The notes below the pieces were generated by a model, which saw only the letters and a program-made list of their open reading frames with translations, made no database searches and was not told the DNA's origin. This document shows positions 26,284 through 36,441 of a stretch of 64,000 bases of DNA, in pieces; the first letter of the stretch is position 1, and every line of letters begins with the position of its first letter. The stretch is from Paenibacillus sp. OV219 (GTDB taxonomy: Bacteria; Bacillota; Bacilli; Paenibacillales; Paenibacillaceae). The stretch covers positions 124,001-188,000 of the forward strand of contig NZ_FOCJ01000001.1 of the NCBI RefSeq assembly GCF_900110075.1, in the 5' to 3' direction. The position numbers were made by a program, and so were the translations under genes.

Positions 26284-26898
26284 TCACATCACTCCCATTA
26301 AATAGACGAACGTGAAGACGAAGATCCAGACAGCGTCAAGAAAGTGCCAATACAAGCTTGTAATATGTACTTTTCGCTGTGTGACCGGTGTAATTCCGTG
26401 ACGGGATAACTGGATAATCAATGCGGTGATCCAGCAGATGCCAAGTGAGACATGCAGCCCGTGCGTACCAACAAGCGTGAAGAAGCCGGACAGAAACGCG
26501 CTGGAATGAATCGTATGCCCCTCGTGTACAAGCTTCAGAAATTCAGTCACTTCCATACCGATAAAGCAGGCACCGAGCAGGATCGTTACAACAAGCCAGC
26601 CTAACAGTCCCTTCCGACTGCCCGCATTCATGGCTAGCACAGCCAGACCGCTTGTGAAGCTGCTCGTCAGAAGGATGAACGTTTCGACGATGACGCCTGG
26701 CAATTCGAAGATTTCTTTGGCCCCAGGTCCGCCTGCCGTATTCTCGTGAAGGACGAGAAAGGTTGCAAACAGAGTAGCGAACAAGATACAGTCGGTGATC
26801 AGGAATATCCAGAAGCCGAATTTACGAAGCTCCTCCAAATCGTGATGGCCATCATGGCCTCCCTCGTGCGTCAAACTATGATTGTGAGCGTGCGCCAT
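26284..26898 (-). CDS. cyoC: Quinol oxidase subunit III
   Basis: A 204-residue protein, the same length as CyoC and QoxC, with five membrane segments and the conserved LVGTHGLHVSLGICW near 146-160. A histidine-rich N-terminus (HAHNHSLTHEGGHDGHHD) is present. Its ATG shares one base with the subunit I stop (TGATG). It is a structural subunit of the proton-pumping terminal oxidase. Confidence 0.93.
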   Translation of the reverse strand: MAHAHNHSLTHEGGHDGHHDLEELRKFGFWIFLITDCILFATLFATFLVLHENTAGGPGAKEIFELPGVIVETFILLTSSFTSGLAVLAMNAGSRKGLLGWLVVTILLGACFIGMEVTEFLKLVHEGHTIHSSAFLSGFFTLVGTHGLHVSLGICWITALIIQLSRHGITPVTQRKVHITSLYWHFLDAVWIFVFTFVYLMGVM

Positions 26899-28868
26899 CA
26901 GACAACCCTCCCTGCCTTTGCTTCCGTGTGCTTGATTTCATCTACAGGTATATAGTAATCGGTATCGTAGTTGAACGAATGTGCCAGCATCGTCAGCGCA
27001 ATGCCAATGAAACCGGGGATCGCGATCCAGAGCCAGTGAAACACAAGACCAAAGCCAACTGTAAACCAACAGATAGATTGGATAAAAGGAATCGGCGAAT
27101 TCTTCGGCATATGAATAGGCTCGAGCGCTGGCTTCGCCTTAGGCATTGTACCTGCGGCGATGCGTTCCTTCTCCTCCCACCAATCATCTCGGTCTGTAAC
27201 GAGAGGGGTGGTCGCAAAGTTATAGAGCGGCGCTGGCGATGGAATTGACCATTCCAGCGTGCGGGCTCCCCACGGATCGCCAGTCGTGTCTCTCTCCATA
27301 AACTTGATACTATGTGCGATCTGCCACACCTGGAACAGGAAGCCAATGCCCATAAGGAAGCCGCCGATGGTCGACGTGAAATTAAGCGCCCACCAGCCCG
27401 TATCCCAGCCGTACGAATTGATTCGGCGGGTCATGCCGTCGAGACCGACCACATACTGAGGCATAAAGCACACATAGAAGCCGATGTTCCATATCCAGAA
27501 CGCCCATTTGCCGATCGTTTCATTCAGTTTGAAGCCGAACATCTTCGGCCACCAATAATACAAGCCTGCAAAGTAACCGAAAGCAACCCCGCCGATGAGT
27601 ACCTGGTGGAAGTGAGCAATTAAGAAATAGCTGTTATGGAACTGGAAATCCGCAGGCGCTACCGAAAGCATCACACCAGTCATGCCGCCGACGACGAAGC
27701 ATGGAATGAATGCGATCGTCCATAGCATCGGTGTTTGGAACGAGATCCGGCCGCGGAACATCGTGAACAGCCAGTTGAATATTTTCACGCCTGTCGGAAT
27801 CGCAATGATCATCGTTGATATCGCGAAGAAAATATTGACGTTGGCTCCTGAACCCATCGTGAAGAAATGATGGAGCCACGTGAAATACGCCATGAGACTA
27901 ATGCTCAACATCGCAAACACCATGGATCCGTAGCCAAACAAGCGCTTCTTCGAGAACGTAGCAACGACTTCGGAGAAAATGCCGAAGGCGGGCAGAACGA
28001 CGATGTAAACCTCCGGATGGCCCCACATCCATATGAGGTTAACGTACATCATGGCGTTGCCGCCGCCGTCCATCGTGAAGAAGTGCGCCCCTAGAAAGCG
28101 GTCCAAGAACAGCAGCGCCAGTGTGACCGTCAGGACAGGGAACGCAACTATGATCGCAATGCAGCTGGAGAGTACCGACCACGTAAAGATCGGCACCCTC
28201 GACCAGGTCATCCCGGGAGCTCGCATTTTGACAATGGTAACGATGAAGTTAATTCCCGTCATCAACGATCCGATACCGGAAATTTGAACGCCCCAGATGT
28301 AGAAGTCTTCGCCAACACCCGGGCTGCCCGTCATCTCTGAGAGCGGCGGGTAGGAGAGCCAACCGGCATTCGCCGAGCCGCCGATGACGAATGACATATT
28401 GAACAGCATCGCGCCGATAAAGAACAGCCAGAAGCTAAGCGAGTTCAGGAACGGGAATGCAACGTCACGCGCTCCCAATTGCAGCGGTACGGCGATGTTG
28501 AATAGGCCGAACATGAGCGGCATCGCCATGAACAGGATCATGATGACGCCATGCGTGGTGAATACCTCGTTGTAGTGCTCCGGCGATAGAAATTTCAAAT
28601 CGGGAAAAGCGAGCTGCGTCCGCATCAAGAGCGCATCGACGCCGCCGCGGAACAGCATAAGCAGCGAAGCGATGATATACATAATCCCGACGCGCTTATG
28701 ATCGACAGTCGTCAGCCATTCCCGCCACAGCCAGCCCCATTTGCCAAAATAGCTGAGCACGAAGACGATCGCCGCCGTCGTCAGCGAGATCGCCACATCC
28801 GCACCGTAAATCAACGGATCGCCCGTGACAAAGAACCACGAGACGAAATCTGTTATTTGGTCAATCAT
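26898..28868 (-). CDS. cyoB: Quinol oxidase subunit I (haem-copper catalytic subunit)
   Basis: A 656-residue catalytic subunit reducing oxygen to water and pumping protons. ATG 28868 sits after GAGAGGAGAGG; an upstream in-frame ATG at 28886 overlaps the subunit II stop. Haem and CuB ligands are visible in FTTHGVIMI near 100, in WGHPEVYIVVLPAFG near 280, HH in TWLHHFF near 330, and HFHQVL near 415. The quinol-site pattern R-x3-D (RGGVDALLMR) is present, with HYNE in place of the E. coli HYDQ, as in Bacillus QoxB. Confidence 0.95.
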   Translation of the reverse strand: MIDQITDFVSWFFVTGDPLIYGADVAISLTTAAIVFVLSYFGKWGWLWREWLTTVDHKRVGIMYIIASLLMLFRGGVDALLMRTQLAFPDLKFLSPEHYNEVFTTHGVIMILFMAMPLMFGLFNIAVPLQLGARDVAFPFLNSLSFWLFFIGAMLFNMSFVIGGSANAGWLSYPPLSEMTGSPGVGEDFYIWGVQISGIGSLMTGINFIVTIVKMRAPGMTWSRVPIFTWSVLSSCIAIIVAFPVLTVTLALLFLDRFLGAHFFTMDGGGNAMMYVNLIWMWGHPEVYIVVLPAFGIFSEVVATFSKKRLFGYGSMVFAMLSISLMAYFTWLHHFFTMGSGANVNIFFAISTMIIAIPTGVKIFNWLFTMFRGRISFQTPMLWTIAFIPCFVVGGMTGVMLSVAPADFQFHNSYFLIAHFHQVLIGGVAFGYFAGLYYWWPKMFGFKLNETIGKWAFWIWNIGFYVCFMPQYVVGLDGMTRRINSYGWDTGWWALNFTSTIGGFLMGIGFLFQVWQIAHSIKFMERDTTGDPWGARTLEWSIPSPAPLYNFATTPLVTDRDDWWEEKERIAAGTMPKAKPALEPIHMPKNSPIPFIQSICWFTVGFGLVFHWLWIAIPGFIGIALTMLAHSFNYDTDYYIPVDEIKHTEAKAGRVV

Positions 28869-28882
28869 GGAAGCCTCTCCTC

Positions 28883-29923
28883 TCATTTGCCATGATACAT
28901 ATGCTTGTTGTCCAATTTATGATAGGAATGCCCGGAGCCGAAGCTGCCTACGTCAGGGGAATCCTTCTGTGCGTTATTGCCGGGCGGCAGCTGGCCGCCT
29001 TCAGAATGCTCGGCTGCTTTTTCTCCACTGAGTGTTTGTGCCTTCCGGGTGTATCCCGGTGGTGCACCGCGGCTCATGGAGTAGACATGGACAATTCTCT
29101 CGAACAAGCCGGACGGGATAGAAGCGAAGGTCATCCGGTCAGAAGTCCCGGGCTTTGCAAGATTCTGATACCCATCCTCGGATAGCGCATTCCCGCTTGC
29201 CTTCGCCTCATACACCCATTTATCGAAGTCCGTCTGATTGATCGCTTTGGCGGTAAAGCCCATTTTCGCGAAATCACGTCCTGTAAAGTTAGCTCCGGTA
29301 CCCATATAATTACCGGTCTCATCGGCTTGAAGATACATCGTTGTCGCCATGCCAGACATCGTGTAGATCATTCCCCCAAGCTGCGGCACCCAGAACGAGT
29401 TCATCGGGCCATCCGAGGTAAGCTCGAACTTAATCGGCGTACGCTCCGGAATGACCAGATAGTTGACGGTTGCGATACCTTGATCCGGATACTGGAACAG
29501 CCATTTCCAGTCTAGCGACGTTGCCTGAATTGTGATCGCCTTATTATCGGACGTAATCGGTTTAGCCGGATCCAGCGCATACGTGTAGCGTGCAGTCACA
29601 ATGGCCAAGATCAAGATGACGATGATCGGGATGCTCCACCAGATGGTTTCTAGTTTGGTGCTATGGGACCATATCGGCTGGTATGGCGCATTGTTGCCCT
29701 TCTTGTCACGGAAGCGCCATACGATCCAGGCTGCTATTAGTAACACTGGAACCACTATGATTAGACATAGCAGCATTGTGATATAGATCAGGTCGCGCTG
29801 CTGGTGGCCGATAGGCCCCTTCGGATCGAAGACAATCATCGACTTGCAACCCGATGTAAGCATGATGGCGCTTGCTATGACGCCGATTGTGGCGGGCAGC
29901 CGCATGATCTTTGAGTTATTCAT
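28883..29923 (-). CDS. cyoA: Quinol oxidase subunit II, lipoprotein
   Basis: Residues 1-26 form a lipoprotein signal with lipobox LTSGC. Two membrane segments follow, then a cupredoxin domain. The positions that hold CuA ligands in cytochrome c oxidases have no cysteines here (MNSFWVPQLGGMIY, ANFTGRDFAKMGF), so the donor is quinol, presumably menaquinol in this group. The 346 residues include an extra proline- and glycine-rich C-terminal tail with histidines. It is first in the operon cyoABCD (named qoxABCD in Bacillus). Confidence 0.94.
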   Translation of the reverse strand: MNNSKIMRLPATIGVIASAIMLTSGCKSMIVFDPKGPIGHQQRDLIYITMLLCLIIVVPVLLIAAWIVWRFRDKKGNNAPYQPIWSHSTKLETIWWSIPIIVILILAIVTARYTYALDPAKPITSDNKAITIQATSLDWKWLFQYPDQGIATVNYLVIPERTPIKFELTSDGPMNSFWVPQLGGMIYTMSGMATTMYLQADETGNYMGTGANFTGRDFAKMGFTAKAINQTDFDKWVYEAKASGNALSEDGYQNLAKPGTSDRMTFASIPSGLFERIVHVYSMSRGAPPGYTRKAQTLSGEKAAEHSEGGQLPPGNNAQKDSPDVGSFGSGHSYHKLDNKHMYHGK

Positions 29924-30024
29924 AAGCTCCTCATCTCCTAAACATCACCTCGGATTAACTTAATTTTCCCCGGAATGCGGATCAATATTACAGCGGCTTT
30001 TGTTGTGGGTCATTTCAATAAAAG

Positions 30025-30058
30025 AAGGACTGCTTCCATTGTGTTGGAAACAGCCCTT
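30025..30058 (-). terminator. Terminator of the small membrane-protein gene
   Basis: AAGGACTGCTTCC and GGAAACAGCCCTT pair with two wobble positions; T-rich sequence follows on the minus strand. It separates the small gene from the oxidase operon. Confidence 0.7.
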
Positions 30059-30085
30059 ATTCGAATTCAATAGCTATGAAGTTGC

Positions 30086-30346
30086 TCATTCGGATTCAGT
30101 TTTGCGTTTGTGCACGAGGTTGATCGCCGTACCAATTGTATAGATGAACACACTGCCGACCAAAAAGCCGATTCCAGCCATTAATGATCTGTTATTGTCG
30201 CTGAAATCATCATAATTGACCAGACACAACACCACACCGATTATAAGGGATAACCATGCTGCAATTTTCATGGTTAGGAACAGAGAGTTACCTTCTCGTT
30301 CTGTTTTTTGATCAGCTGCTGATTTTGTCATCAATAAACGCTTCAC
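30086..30346 (-). CDS. Small membrane protein of unknown function
   Basis: An 86-residue product with two membrane segments (MKIAAWLSLIIGVVLCLVN and AGIGFLVGSVFIYTIGTAI) joined by a short DDFSDNN loop. Start is uncertain: GTG 30346, TTG 30334 or ATG 30331 are all possible behind GAGGAA. It is on the oxidase strand but separated by a terminator. Family not recognised. Confidence 0.55.
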   Translation of the reverse strand: MKRLLMTKSAADQKTEREGNSLFLTMKIAAWLSLIIGVVLCLVNYDDFSDNNRSLMAGIGFLVGSVFIYTIGTAINLVHKRKTESE

Positions 30347-30451
30347 TTCCTCATAACAAATATGTTGGATATGGTTTCCTTATATAGTATGAACACATTT
30401 ATGTTTTTTTAGATCAAGCCAAAGAATGAATGCTGCGAGCTATCATTTCTG

Positions 30452-30467
30452 ACATGTACATACAAGT
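30452..30467. promoter_or_regulatory. AraR operator upstream of araR
   Basis: ACATGTACATACAAGT, an imperfect palindrome of the AraR type, lies 52 bp before araR and overlaps the likely -35 of a promoter with TATACT at about 30479. This suggests autorepression. Confidence 0.7.
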
Positions 30468-30518
30468 GAGTGTGATGCTATACTAATTAGAGCAGACAAG
30501 TGAACAGGGGACGAGCGG

Positions 30519-31616
30519 ATGAAAGAGAAACAGCTTCCTAAGTATGTACAGCTTAAGAAAGAGATATTGGATTTGATGGGTAAGGGGAAGCTTCAGCCTG
30601 ATGATCAGATGCCGTCCGAGAACGAGATAGCGGAGCAGTTCGGGATGAGCCGGCAGACAGTGAGGCAGGCGCTCGGCGAGCTGGAGCAGGAAGGCCGGTT
30701 ATATAGGATGCAAGGGAAGGGGACATTTGTTGCTAATCCGAAGGACGAGCATTATGCAGAAGCAAAGACGATTGGTTTAGTAACGACATACATTTCCGAT
30801 TATATATTCCCGCATATCGTACGCGGAGCTGAGGCGGCTGTGCGGGCCAGAGGCTACAGCTTGCTGCTCTCCAGCACGGACAATGACAAGGGCAGGGAGC
30901 GGGAAAGTCTCTCGATGTTGACTAGCCAACCGCTTAGCGGCCTGATCATTGAGCCGACCAAGAGTGCGGAGGGAAATCCGAACCTCGCCTATTTCCTAGC
31001 CCTTAACAACCGGCGTATCCCCTATGTAATGATTAACGCCAGATATCCAGAGATCAGCTGCCCAACGCTTGTCATTGACGATGAAGAAGGCGGATTTACA
31101 GCGGCGGAGCATTTGCTTCATCTGGGGCATCGTCATATCGCGGGCTTTTTTAAAACAGATGATTTGCAAGGGATTCTGCGTTTGAAAGGATTCATGCGAG
31201 CGCATCAGGAAGAAAGTGCGGAGCTTCATCCTGACTTTGTTGTCTCTTATCGTACAGAGGAGAAGGCAGGTCGGGTTATTGAAATCGCGGAAGAGCTGCT
31301 TGGTCGCCCTGAAGGCAAGCGTCCAACGGCGCTCGTCTGTTACAACGATGAGCTTGCTCTTCGGCTGCTCGAGGTGATCAGGAAGGCGGGCTTATCTGTT
31401 CCGCAAGATGTATCCATTGTGGGATTCGATGATTCCTGGCTGGCTACGGCAACCGAGATGAAGCTGACGACACTCACTCATCCGAAGCTTGCGATGGGAG
31501 AGGATGCCGCGAACATGCTCTTTGAGCTTATTGAGAGCGGCGGAGCATCCATTCCAGCTTCCCGAATCTATAAACCTGAGTTGGTCATTAGGGAAACTAC
31601 CCAGAGGATAGAATGA
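30519..31616 (+). CDS. araR: Arabinose repressor, GntR/LacI chimera
   Basis: A 365-residue repressor. Residues 5-70 are a GntR winged helix (PSENEIAEQFGMSRQTVRQAL). Residues 80-360 are a LacI-type sugar-binding domain (IGLVTTYISDYIFPHIVRGAE, VIDDEEGGFTAAEHL, VSIVGFDDSW). This exact combination defines AraR of Bacillus, which leaves its operators when L-arabinose binds. GGGGA precedes the ATG. Three matching operators lie in this cassette. Confidence 0.93.
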   Translation: MKEKQLPKYVQLKKEILDLMGKGKLQPDDQMPSENEIAEQFGMSRQTVRQALGELEQEGRLYRMQGKGTFVANPKDEHYAEAKTIGLVTTYISDYIFPHIVRGAEAAVRARGYSLLLSSTDNDKGRERESLSMLTSQPLSGLIIEPTKSAEGNPNLAYFLALNNRRIPYVMINARYPEISCPTLVIDDEEGGFTAAEHLLHLGHRHIAGFFKTDDLQGILRLKGFMRAHQEESAELHPDFVVSYRTEEKAGRVIEIAEELLGRPEGKRPTALVCYNDELALRLLEVIRKAGLSVPQDVSIVGFDDSWLATATEMKLTTLTHPKLAMGEDAANMLFELIESGGASIPASRIYKPELVIRETTQRIE

Positions 31617-31649
31617 CAAGTTCAACATATGCGGAATTAGATCTGGAAT

Positions 31650-31672
31650 AATTGTACGTACAAGTTTATAAT
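31650..31672 (+). promoter_or_regulatory. AraR operator and -10 element upstream of araD
   Basis: AATTGTACGTACAAGT at 31650-31665 has a perfect TTGTACGTACAA core. TATAAT follows at 31667-31672, so the repressor would cover the spacer of the promoter. Confidence 0.8.
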
Positions 31673-31709
31673 TTGAATAGGAAGAAAGCTAGACGAGAGG
31701 ATGAACCTT

Positions 31710-32402
31710 GTGCTGGAACGGTTAAAGCAAGAAGTGCTGGAGGCCAATCTGGATTTGCCGAAGTACAATCTCGTTACATTTACTTGGGGCAATGTCAGCG
31801 GTATCGACAGGGAAAGAGGCTTGGTCGTCATTAAGCCAAGCGGAGTGCCTTACGCGAAGCTGAAGCTTAGCGATCTTGTCGTCGTCGATCTTGAGGGGAA
31901 GAAGGTGGAAGGGGAACTGAAGCCGTCCTCGGATACGCCGACACATCTTGTCCTCTATAAAGCCTTCGCACAGATCGGCGGTATCGTACATACCCACTCG
32001 CCATGGGCGACAAGCTGGGCGCAAGCGGGAAGGCCGATTCCGGCGCTCGGTACGACGCATGCCGATTATTTCTATGGCGAGATTCCGGTGACTCGTCCGA
32101 TGACTCGCGAGGAAATCGAGAACGGCTATGAGCTGGAAACCGGTAACGTCATCGTCGAGACGTTCAAGGATCGTGATCCATCGCAGGTGCCAAGCGTGCT
32201 TGTGAACAGCCATGCGCCGTTCAATTGGGGCAAGGACCCTCATGAGGCCGTACATAATGCGGTTGTGCTCGAGGAAGTCGCCAAGATGGCGCTGCATACT
32301 TTTGCGCTCAACCCGGGGATCGGTCCGATGGATCAGGCATTGCTGGACAAACACTTTTTACGGAAGCATGGTGCAGGGGCTTATTACGGTCAGACGAAGT
32401 AG
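31710..32402 (+). CDS. araD: L-ribulose-5-phosphate 4-epimerase
   Basis: A class II aldolase-family enzyme converting L-ribulose 5-phosphate to D-xylulose 5-phosphate. GTG 31710 is preferred: GAGAGG lies nine bases upstream and the product begins like known AraD ([13 protein letters not shown]). ATG 31701 lies too close to that site. Metal ligands are visible in HTHSPWAT near 94-101 and in the TTHADYF stretch near 112. The 230-residue length is normal. Confidence 0.94.
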   Translation: MLERLKQEVLEANLDLPKYNLVTFTWGNVSGIDRERGLVVIKPSGVPYAKLKLSDLVVVDLEGKKVEGELKPSSDTPTHLVLYKAFAQIGGIVHTHSPWATSWAQAGRPIPALGTTHADYFYGEIPVTRPMTREEIENGYELETGNVIVETFKDRDPSQVPSVLVNSHAPFNWGKDPHEAVHNAVVLEEVAKMALHTFALNPGIGPMDQALLDKHFLRKHGAGAYYGQTK

Positions 32403-32451
32403 GTAGAAGGAAGTTCATCATTATATAATCATACGCTATGGAGGTATTCTA

Positions 32452-34050
32452 ATGAGTCTCGGAGTGACAGAAGCGATCAGAAGCGGTAATACCGTACTTG
32501 GCATTGAATTTGGTTCAACCCGGATTAAAGCGGTGCTAATAGGCAGCGACCACGAAACGATAGCATCCGGCAGCCATGATTGGGAGAATAGCTATGTCAA
32601 TCAGATCTGGACATATAGCTTAGAAGATATTTGGAAGGGCTTACAAGACAGCTATTCCAAAATGGCAAACGATGTGAAGGAGAAATACGGAGTCACTTTA
32701 CAGACCGTCGGAGCTATCGGGTTCAGCGGCATGATGCATGGCTATATGGCTTTTGACGAAGCGGGCGAACTGCTCACTCCGTTCCGTACGTGGCGAAACA
32801 ATATTACGCAGCAGGCTTCGGAAGTGCTGAGTGAGACGTTTAAGTTTAGTATTCCACAGCGCTGGAGTATTGCTCATCTCTATCAATCCGTTCTGAATCA
32901 AGAAGAGCATGTAACGGACATTCATTTCATGACTACACTTGCAGGATACATCCACTGGAAGCTGACCGGTCAAAAGGTGCTCGGTGTTGGCGAAGCATCC
33001 GGCGTATTCCCGATCGACATTCAGACGAAGAGCTATCATGAAACGATGGTGAGTCAGTTTAATGACCTGGTTGCTTCAGAGAACCTTCCTTGGCGGCTTG
33101 AAAATATTGTTCCGACCGTGCTCGTAGCTGGCGATGGTGCCGGTACCCTCACTGAAGAAGGGGCGAAGCTTCTTGATGTGAGTGGTAAGCTGCAAGCAGG
33201 TATCCCACTTTGTCCGCCTGAGGGCGATGCAGGTACAGGGATGGTTGCCACCAATAGTGTAGAGCAGCGCACAGGTAATGTCTCAGCGGGCACGTCTGTT
33301 TTTGCAATGATTGTGCTTGAGAAAGAATTGTCCAAAGCCTATAGCGAGATTGACCTTGTTACGACACCTTCGGGAAGCCTTGTCGCGATGGCGCATTCCA
33401 ACAACTGCTCGTCGGATTTGAATGAATGGGTTGGCTTGTTCGGCCAATTTGCGCGAGCGATGGGGATGGACGTTCAGTCAGATAAGCTGTACGGCACTTT
33501 GTACAACCTGGCATTAGAAGGGGATGCGGATTGCGGCGGATTACTTGCTTACGGTTATCTCTCCGGAGAGCATATGACCCATTTTGAAGAAGGACGGCCT
33601 CTATTCGTGCGCTCGTCGGATAGCAATTTCAACTTGGCGAATTTCATGCGTGTTCATTTATTTACGGCACTGGGTGCGCTTAAGATCGGCATGGATATTT
33701 TGCTCAAGCAGGAGAATGTGAAGCTGGATGAGATTCTAGGTCACGGAGGCTTGTTTAAAACCGCTGGCGTGGGACAACGGATTATGGCGGCTGCTCTTAA
33801 CACTCCAGTCTCCGTTATGGAAACAGCGGGAGAAGGCGGGGCTTGGGGTATTGCTCTGCTCGCATCTTACATGCTGAACAAGTCAGATGATGAAACGTTA
33901 GAAGTGTACTTGAAAGAGCGCGCATTTGCTGGAAAAGCAGGTGCGACAATCTCGCCTGATCCGAAGGATGTAGCAGGTTTTGAGGCGTTTATGGAGCGTT
34001 ACACGAAGGGACTTGCGATCGAAAGAGCGGCAGTGGAGCACTTTAATTAA
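32452..34050 (+). CDS. FGGY-family kinase, probable ribulokinase (AraK type)
   Basis: A 532-residue FGGY sugar kinase: [15 protein letters not shown] near 18-32 (phosphate loop), [13 protein letters not shown] near 88-100, [10 protein letters not shown] near 262, and a C-terminal [24 protein letters not shown] precedes the ATG. It does not look like AraB; it resembles the xylulokinase-like proteins that serve as ribulokinase in arabinose clusters of Clostridium (AraK). Sitting between araD and araA under AraR, it should phosphorylate L-ribulose. Confidence 0.85.
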   Translation: MSLGVTEAIRSGNTVLGIEFGSTRIKAVLIGSDHETIASGSHDWENSYVNQIWTYSLEDIWKGLQDSYSKMANDVKEKYGVTLQTVGAIGFSGMMHGYMAFDEAGELLTPFRTWRNNITQQASEVLSETFKFSIPQRWSIAHLYQSVLNQEEHVTDIHFMTTLAGYIHWKLTGQKVLGVGEASGVFPIDIQTKSYHETMVSQFNDLVASENLPWRLENIVPTVLVAGDGAGTLTEEGAKLLDVSGKLQAGIPLCPPEGDAGTGMVATNSVEQRTGNVSAGTSVFAMIVLEKELSKAYSEIDLVTTPSGSLVAMAHSNNCSSDLNEWVGLFGQFARAMGMDVQSDKLYGTLYNLALEGDADCGGLLAYGYLSGEHMTHFEEGRPLFVRSSDSNFNLANFMRVHLFTALGALKIGMDILLKQENVKLDEILGHGGLFKTAGVGQRIMAAALNTPVSVMETAGEGGAWGIALLASYMLNKSDDETLEVYLKERAFAGKAGATISPDPKDVAGFEAFMERYTKGLAIERAAVEHFN

Positions 34051-34060
34051 CGAATTAACG

Positions 34061-34076
34061 ACATGTATGTACAAGT
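34061..34076. promoter_or_regulatory. AraR operator upstream of araA
   Basis: ACATGTATGTACAAGT lies in the 79-bp gap before araA and shares TACAAGT with the other two sites. A TTTGACG follows at once and could be a -35 element. Confidence 0.7.
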
Positions 34077-34129
34077 TGTTTGACGAGCACTCATTAATCG
34101 AAAATTAGAAGCCGAAAGGGGTATGTACG

Positions 34130-35608
34130 ATGTTGAACGTAAAGCCTTATGAGTTTTGGTTTTTGACGGGGAGCCAGCACCTGTATGGTGTTGAAACGCT
34201 GCAAGAAGTAGAAGCCCATTCCAAGGAAATGGTAGAGGGGCTGAATGTGGACGCATCCCTCTCCTATAAGATTGTGTTCAAGGCGCTTCTGACTACTCCT
34301 GAAGATATTCGAACTACGTTGATTCAGGCGAATAGCGATGAGCATTGTGCGGGAGTCATCACGTGGATGCATACGTTCTCCCCATCGAAAATGTGGATCG
34401 GCGGATTGTCGCAGCTGAACAAGCCGCATTTGCATTTCGCGACGCAGTATAACCGGGAAATCCCGTGGAGCACAATCGACATGGATTTCATGAACACGAA
34501 TCAAGCAGCCCATGGCGATCGGGAGCACGGTTTTATTGGCACGCGTATGGGACGTTCCCGTAAAGTGGTGTTCGGCCATTGGGAAGATGCAGCGGTTCGC
34601 GCGCAGATTGGCAGCTGGCAGCGGACATCCGTCGCATTCTGCGAGAGCAAGACGCTTAAAGTCGCTCGTTTCGGCGACAATATGCGGCAGGTTGCGGTAA
34701 CGGAAGGCGATAAAGTAGAGGCGGAAATTCGTTTTGGCTGGTCGGTCAACACGTATGGCGTTGGCGATCTGGTGCAGCGTGTAAATGCGGTACCGCAAGA
34801 AGCGGTTGATCAGCTCGTAGCCGAGTACAAGGAGCTGTACACCTTGGTAGCGGATACCGAGGAGAAACAGCATTCGATTGCGTATCAGGCGCGGCTTGAG
34901 CTTGGCATGCGGAGCTTCCTCGAAGAGGGCGGCTTCACGGCGTTTACGACAACCTTCGAGGACTTGCATGGCCTTACGCAATTGCCGGGTCTTGCGGTGC
35001 AGCGATTGATGGCAGATGGTTACGGGTTTGGCGGCGAAGGGGATTGGAAGACTTCTGCTCTCGTTCGGCTGATGAAAATTATGGCTGATGGCAAAGGCAC
35101 TTCATTCATGGAGGATTATACGTATCATCTGGAGCCGGGCAATGAACTGGTTCTTGGCGCGCATATGTTGGAGATTTGTCCGACAATTGCGGACGGGAAG
35201 CCGCGTATTGAGGTCCATCCGCTAGGAATCGGCGGCAAGGCAGATCCGGCACGCATGGTATTCAACGGCCGAAGCGGTGCGGCGATCAACGCAAGCATCG
35301 TCGATCTTGGGCATCGTTTCCGCTTGCTCGTCAATAAAGTGAATGCGGTTGAGGTGGCGGAGGAGATGCCGCAGCTGCCTGTCGCGCGTGTACTGTGGCA
35401 AGTGCTGCCGAATCTGAAAGAAGGTGTCGAGGCGTGGATTTTGGCCGGCGGAGCACATCATACCGGATTCTCGTATGAGGTTTCCATGGAGCAAATGATT
35501 GATTTTGCTGAGATGTTCGGCATTGAAGCGGTTGTTATTGACGAGCGTACGGACCGGTTCAGCTTCCCTAATCAGCTCCGTTTGAGCCAGTCGGCTTGGA
35601 GAGTGTAG
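34130..35608 (+). CDS. araA: L-arabinose isomerase
   Basis: It interconverts L-arabinose and L-ribulose. The 492-residue length matches Bacillus AraA. Family marks are [11 protein letters not shown] near 7-17, [16 protein letters not shown] near 74-89, and the metal-site glutamates and histidines in [23 protein letters not shown] and [19 protein letters not shown] lies upstream of the ATG. It ends the ara cluster; no arabinose transporter is present here. Confidence 0.96.
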   Translation: MLNVKPYEFWFLTGSQHLYGVETLQEVEAHSKEMVEGLNVDASLSYKIVFKALLTTPEDIRTTLIQANSDEHCAGVITWMHTFSPSKMWIGGLSQLNKPHLHFATQYNREIPWSTIDMDFMNTNQAAHGDREHGFIGTRMGRSRKVVFGHWEDAAVRAQIGSWQRTSVAFCESKTLKVARFGDNMRQVAVTEGDKVEAEIRFGWSVNTYGVGDLVQRVNAVPQEAVDQLVAEYKELYTLVADTEEKQHSIAYQARLELGMRSFLEEGGFTAFTTTFEDLHGLTQLPGLAVQRLMADGYGFGGEGDWKTSALVRLMKIMADGKGTSFMEDYTYHLEPGNELVLGAHMLEICPTIADGKPRIEVHPLGIGGKADPARMVFNGRSGAAINASIVDLGHRFRLLVNKVNAVEVAEEMPQLPVARVLWQVLPNLKEGVEAWILAGGAHHTGFSYEVSMEQMIDFAEMFGIEAVVIDERTDRFSFPNQLRLSQSAWRV

Positions 35609-35692
35609 ACGTTTTGTTGTGATGATAGAAGCCGATTGGAGAGCCAAGCTTCTTGGGCGCAATCGGAAAAATAGGCGGGCTCTACAGCAGAG

Positions 35693-35921
35693 GGGTACTT
35701 CGTGTACCCCTCTTTGATTTATGTTCGCAGGTTGCTCACAAAAGAAGGGTACCTGGTACCCTACTTTTACTCAAACTCCCTGATTTCCTCCAATGTAGGG
35801 TACCTAATACCCTTCTTTGGCCCAACCTCCCTGATTTCCTCCAATGTAGGGTACCTAGTACCCTTCTTTGGCCCAACCTCCTTGATTTCCTCCAATGTAG
35901 GGTACCTAGTACCCTTCTTTG
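35693..35921. repeat. Tandem array 1, 51-bp period, hairpin-bearing
   Basis: Units begin at 35747, 35798, 35849 and 35900, each exactly 51 bp apart, with a diverged unit starting at 35693. Each unit opens with GGGTAC-CTA-GTACCC or a close form, a small hairpin, followed by TTCTTTGG and CCTGATTTCCTCCAATGTA. The last copy is partial. Because 51 is divisible by three, several frames stay open across it; I see no ribosome site and do not call a gene. Confidence 0.9.
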
Positions 35922-35976
35922 ACTCTGTTCGGTGAAATCTCGCTGATGTAGTGCTAGTGAGTATCCTTATTAGCGA

Positions 35977-36282
35977 GAAGTCCAGCAAACCAGCTACATT
36001 CGCTCAATCCGCCGGATCTCCGCCAATGAAGTCCAGCAAACCAGCTACATTCGCTCAATCCGCTGGTTTTCCGCCAATGAAGTCCAGTAAACCAGCTACA
36101 TTCGCTCAATCCGCTGGTTTTCCGCCAATGAAGTCCAGCAAACCAGCTACATTCGCTCAATCCGCCGGATTTCCGCCAATGAAGTCCAGCAAACCAGCTA
36201 CATTCGCTCACTCCGCCGGATTTCCGCCAATGAAGTCCAGCAAACCAACTACATTCGCTCAATCCGCTGGTTATCCACCAAT
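35977..36282. repeat. Tandem array 2, 51-bp period, six copies
   Basis: Units begin at 35977, 36028, 36079, 36130, 36181 and 36232. Each starts GAAGTCCAGCAAACCAGCTA and ends TTTCCGCCAAT, with few substitutions between copies. Its sequence is unrelated to array 1, 56 bp away, but the period is the same. Open frames exist on both strands with a 17-residue period and no convincing start. The remaining bases to 36440 hold a stray TTTCCGCCAAT at 36354 and no gene. Confidence 0.92.
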
Positions 36283-36441
36283 TTGTATCCCTGGAGGACT
36301 CTCTTTACCTCAATCCCCCGATATTCCGCTCTCTTCACCTCACCCGAGCCTGTTTTCCGCCAATCATATATTAAGATGGTTTTTTCTCATTAAGGGTTCA
36401 GTGCCGCTCTTTTGCATATGATGGCCAGAGCTTGCCTGCTT

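Noticed and set aside
34094-34981. 295-codon frame opposite araA
   Set aside because: Shadow of a conserved enzyme gene; the product has no recognisable pattern.
35747-36282. CRISPR array
   Set aside because: Whole units repeat with no unique spacers, unit length is 51 bp throughout, and no cas gene is present.
35702-36421. Repeat-peptide reading frames across the 51-bp arrays on both strands
   Set aside because: A 51-bp period keeps any stop-free frame open, no ribosome site fits, and frames are open on both strands at once.
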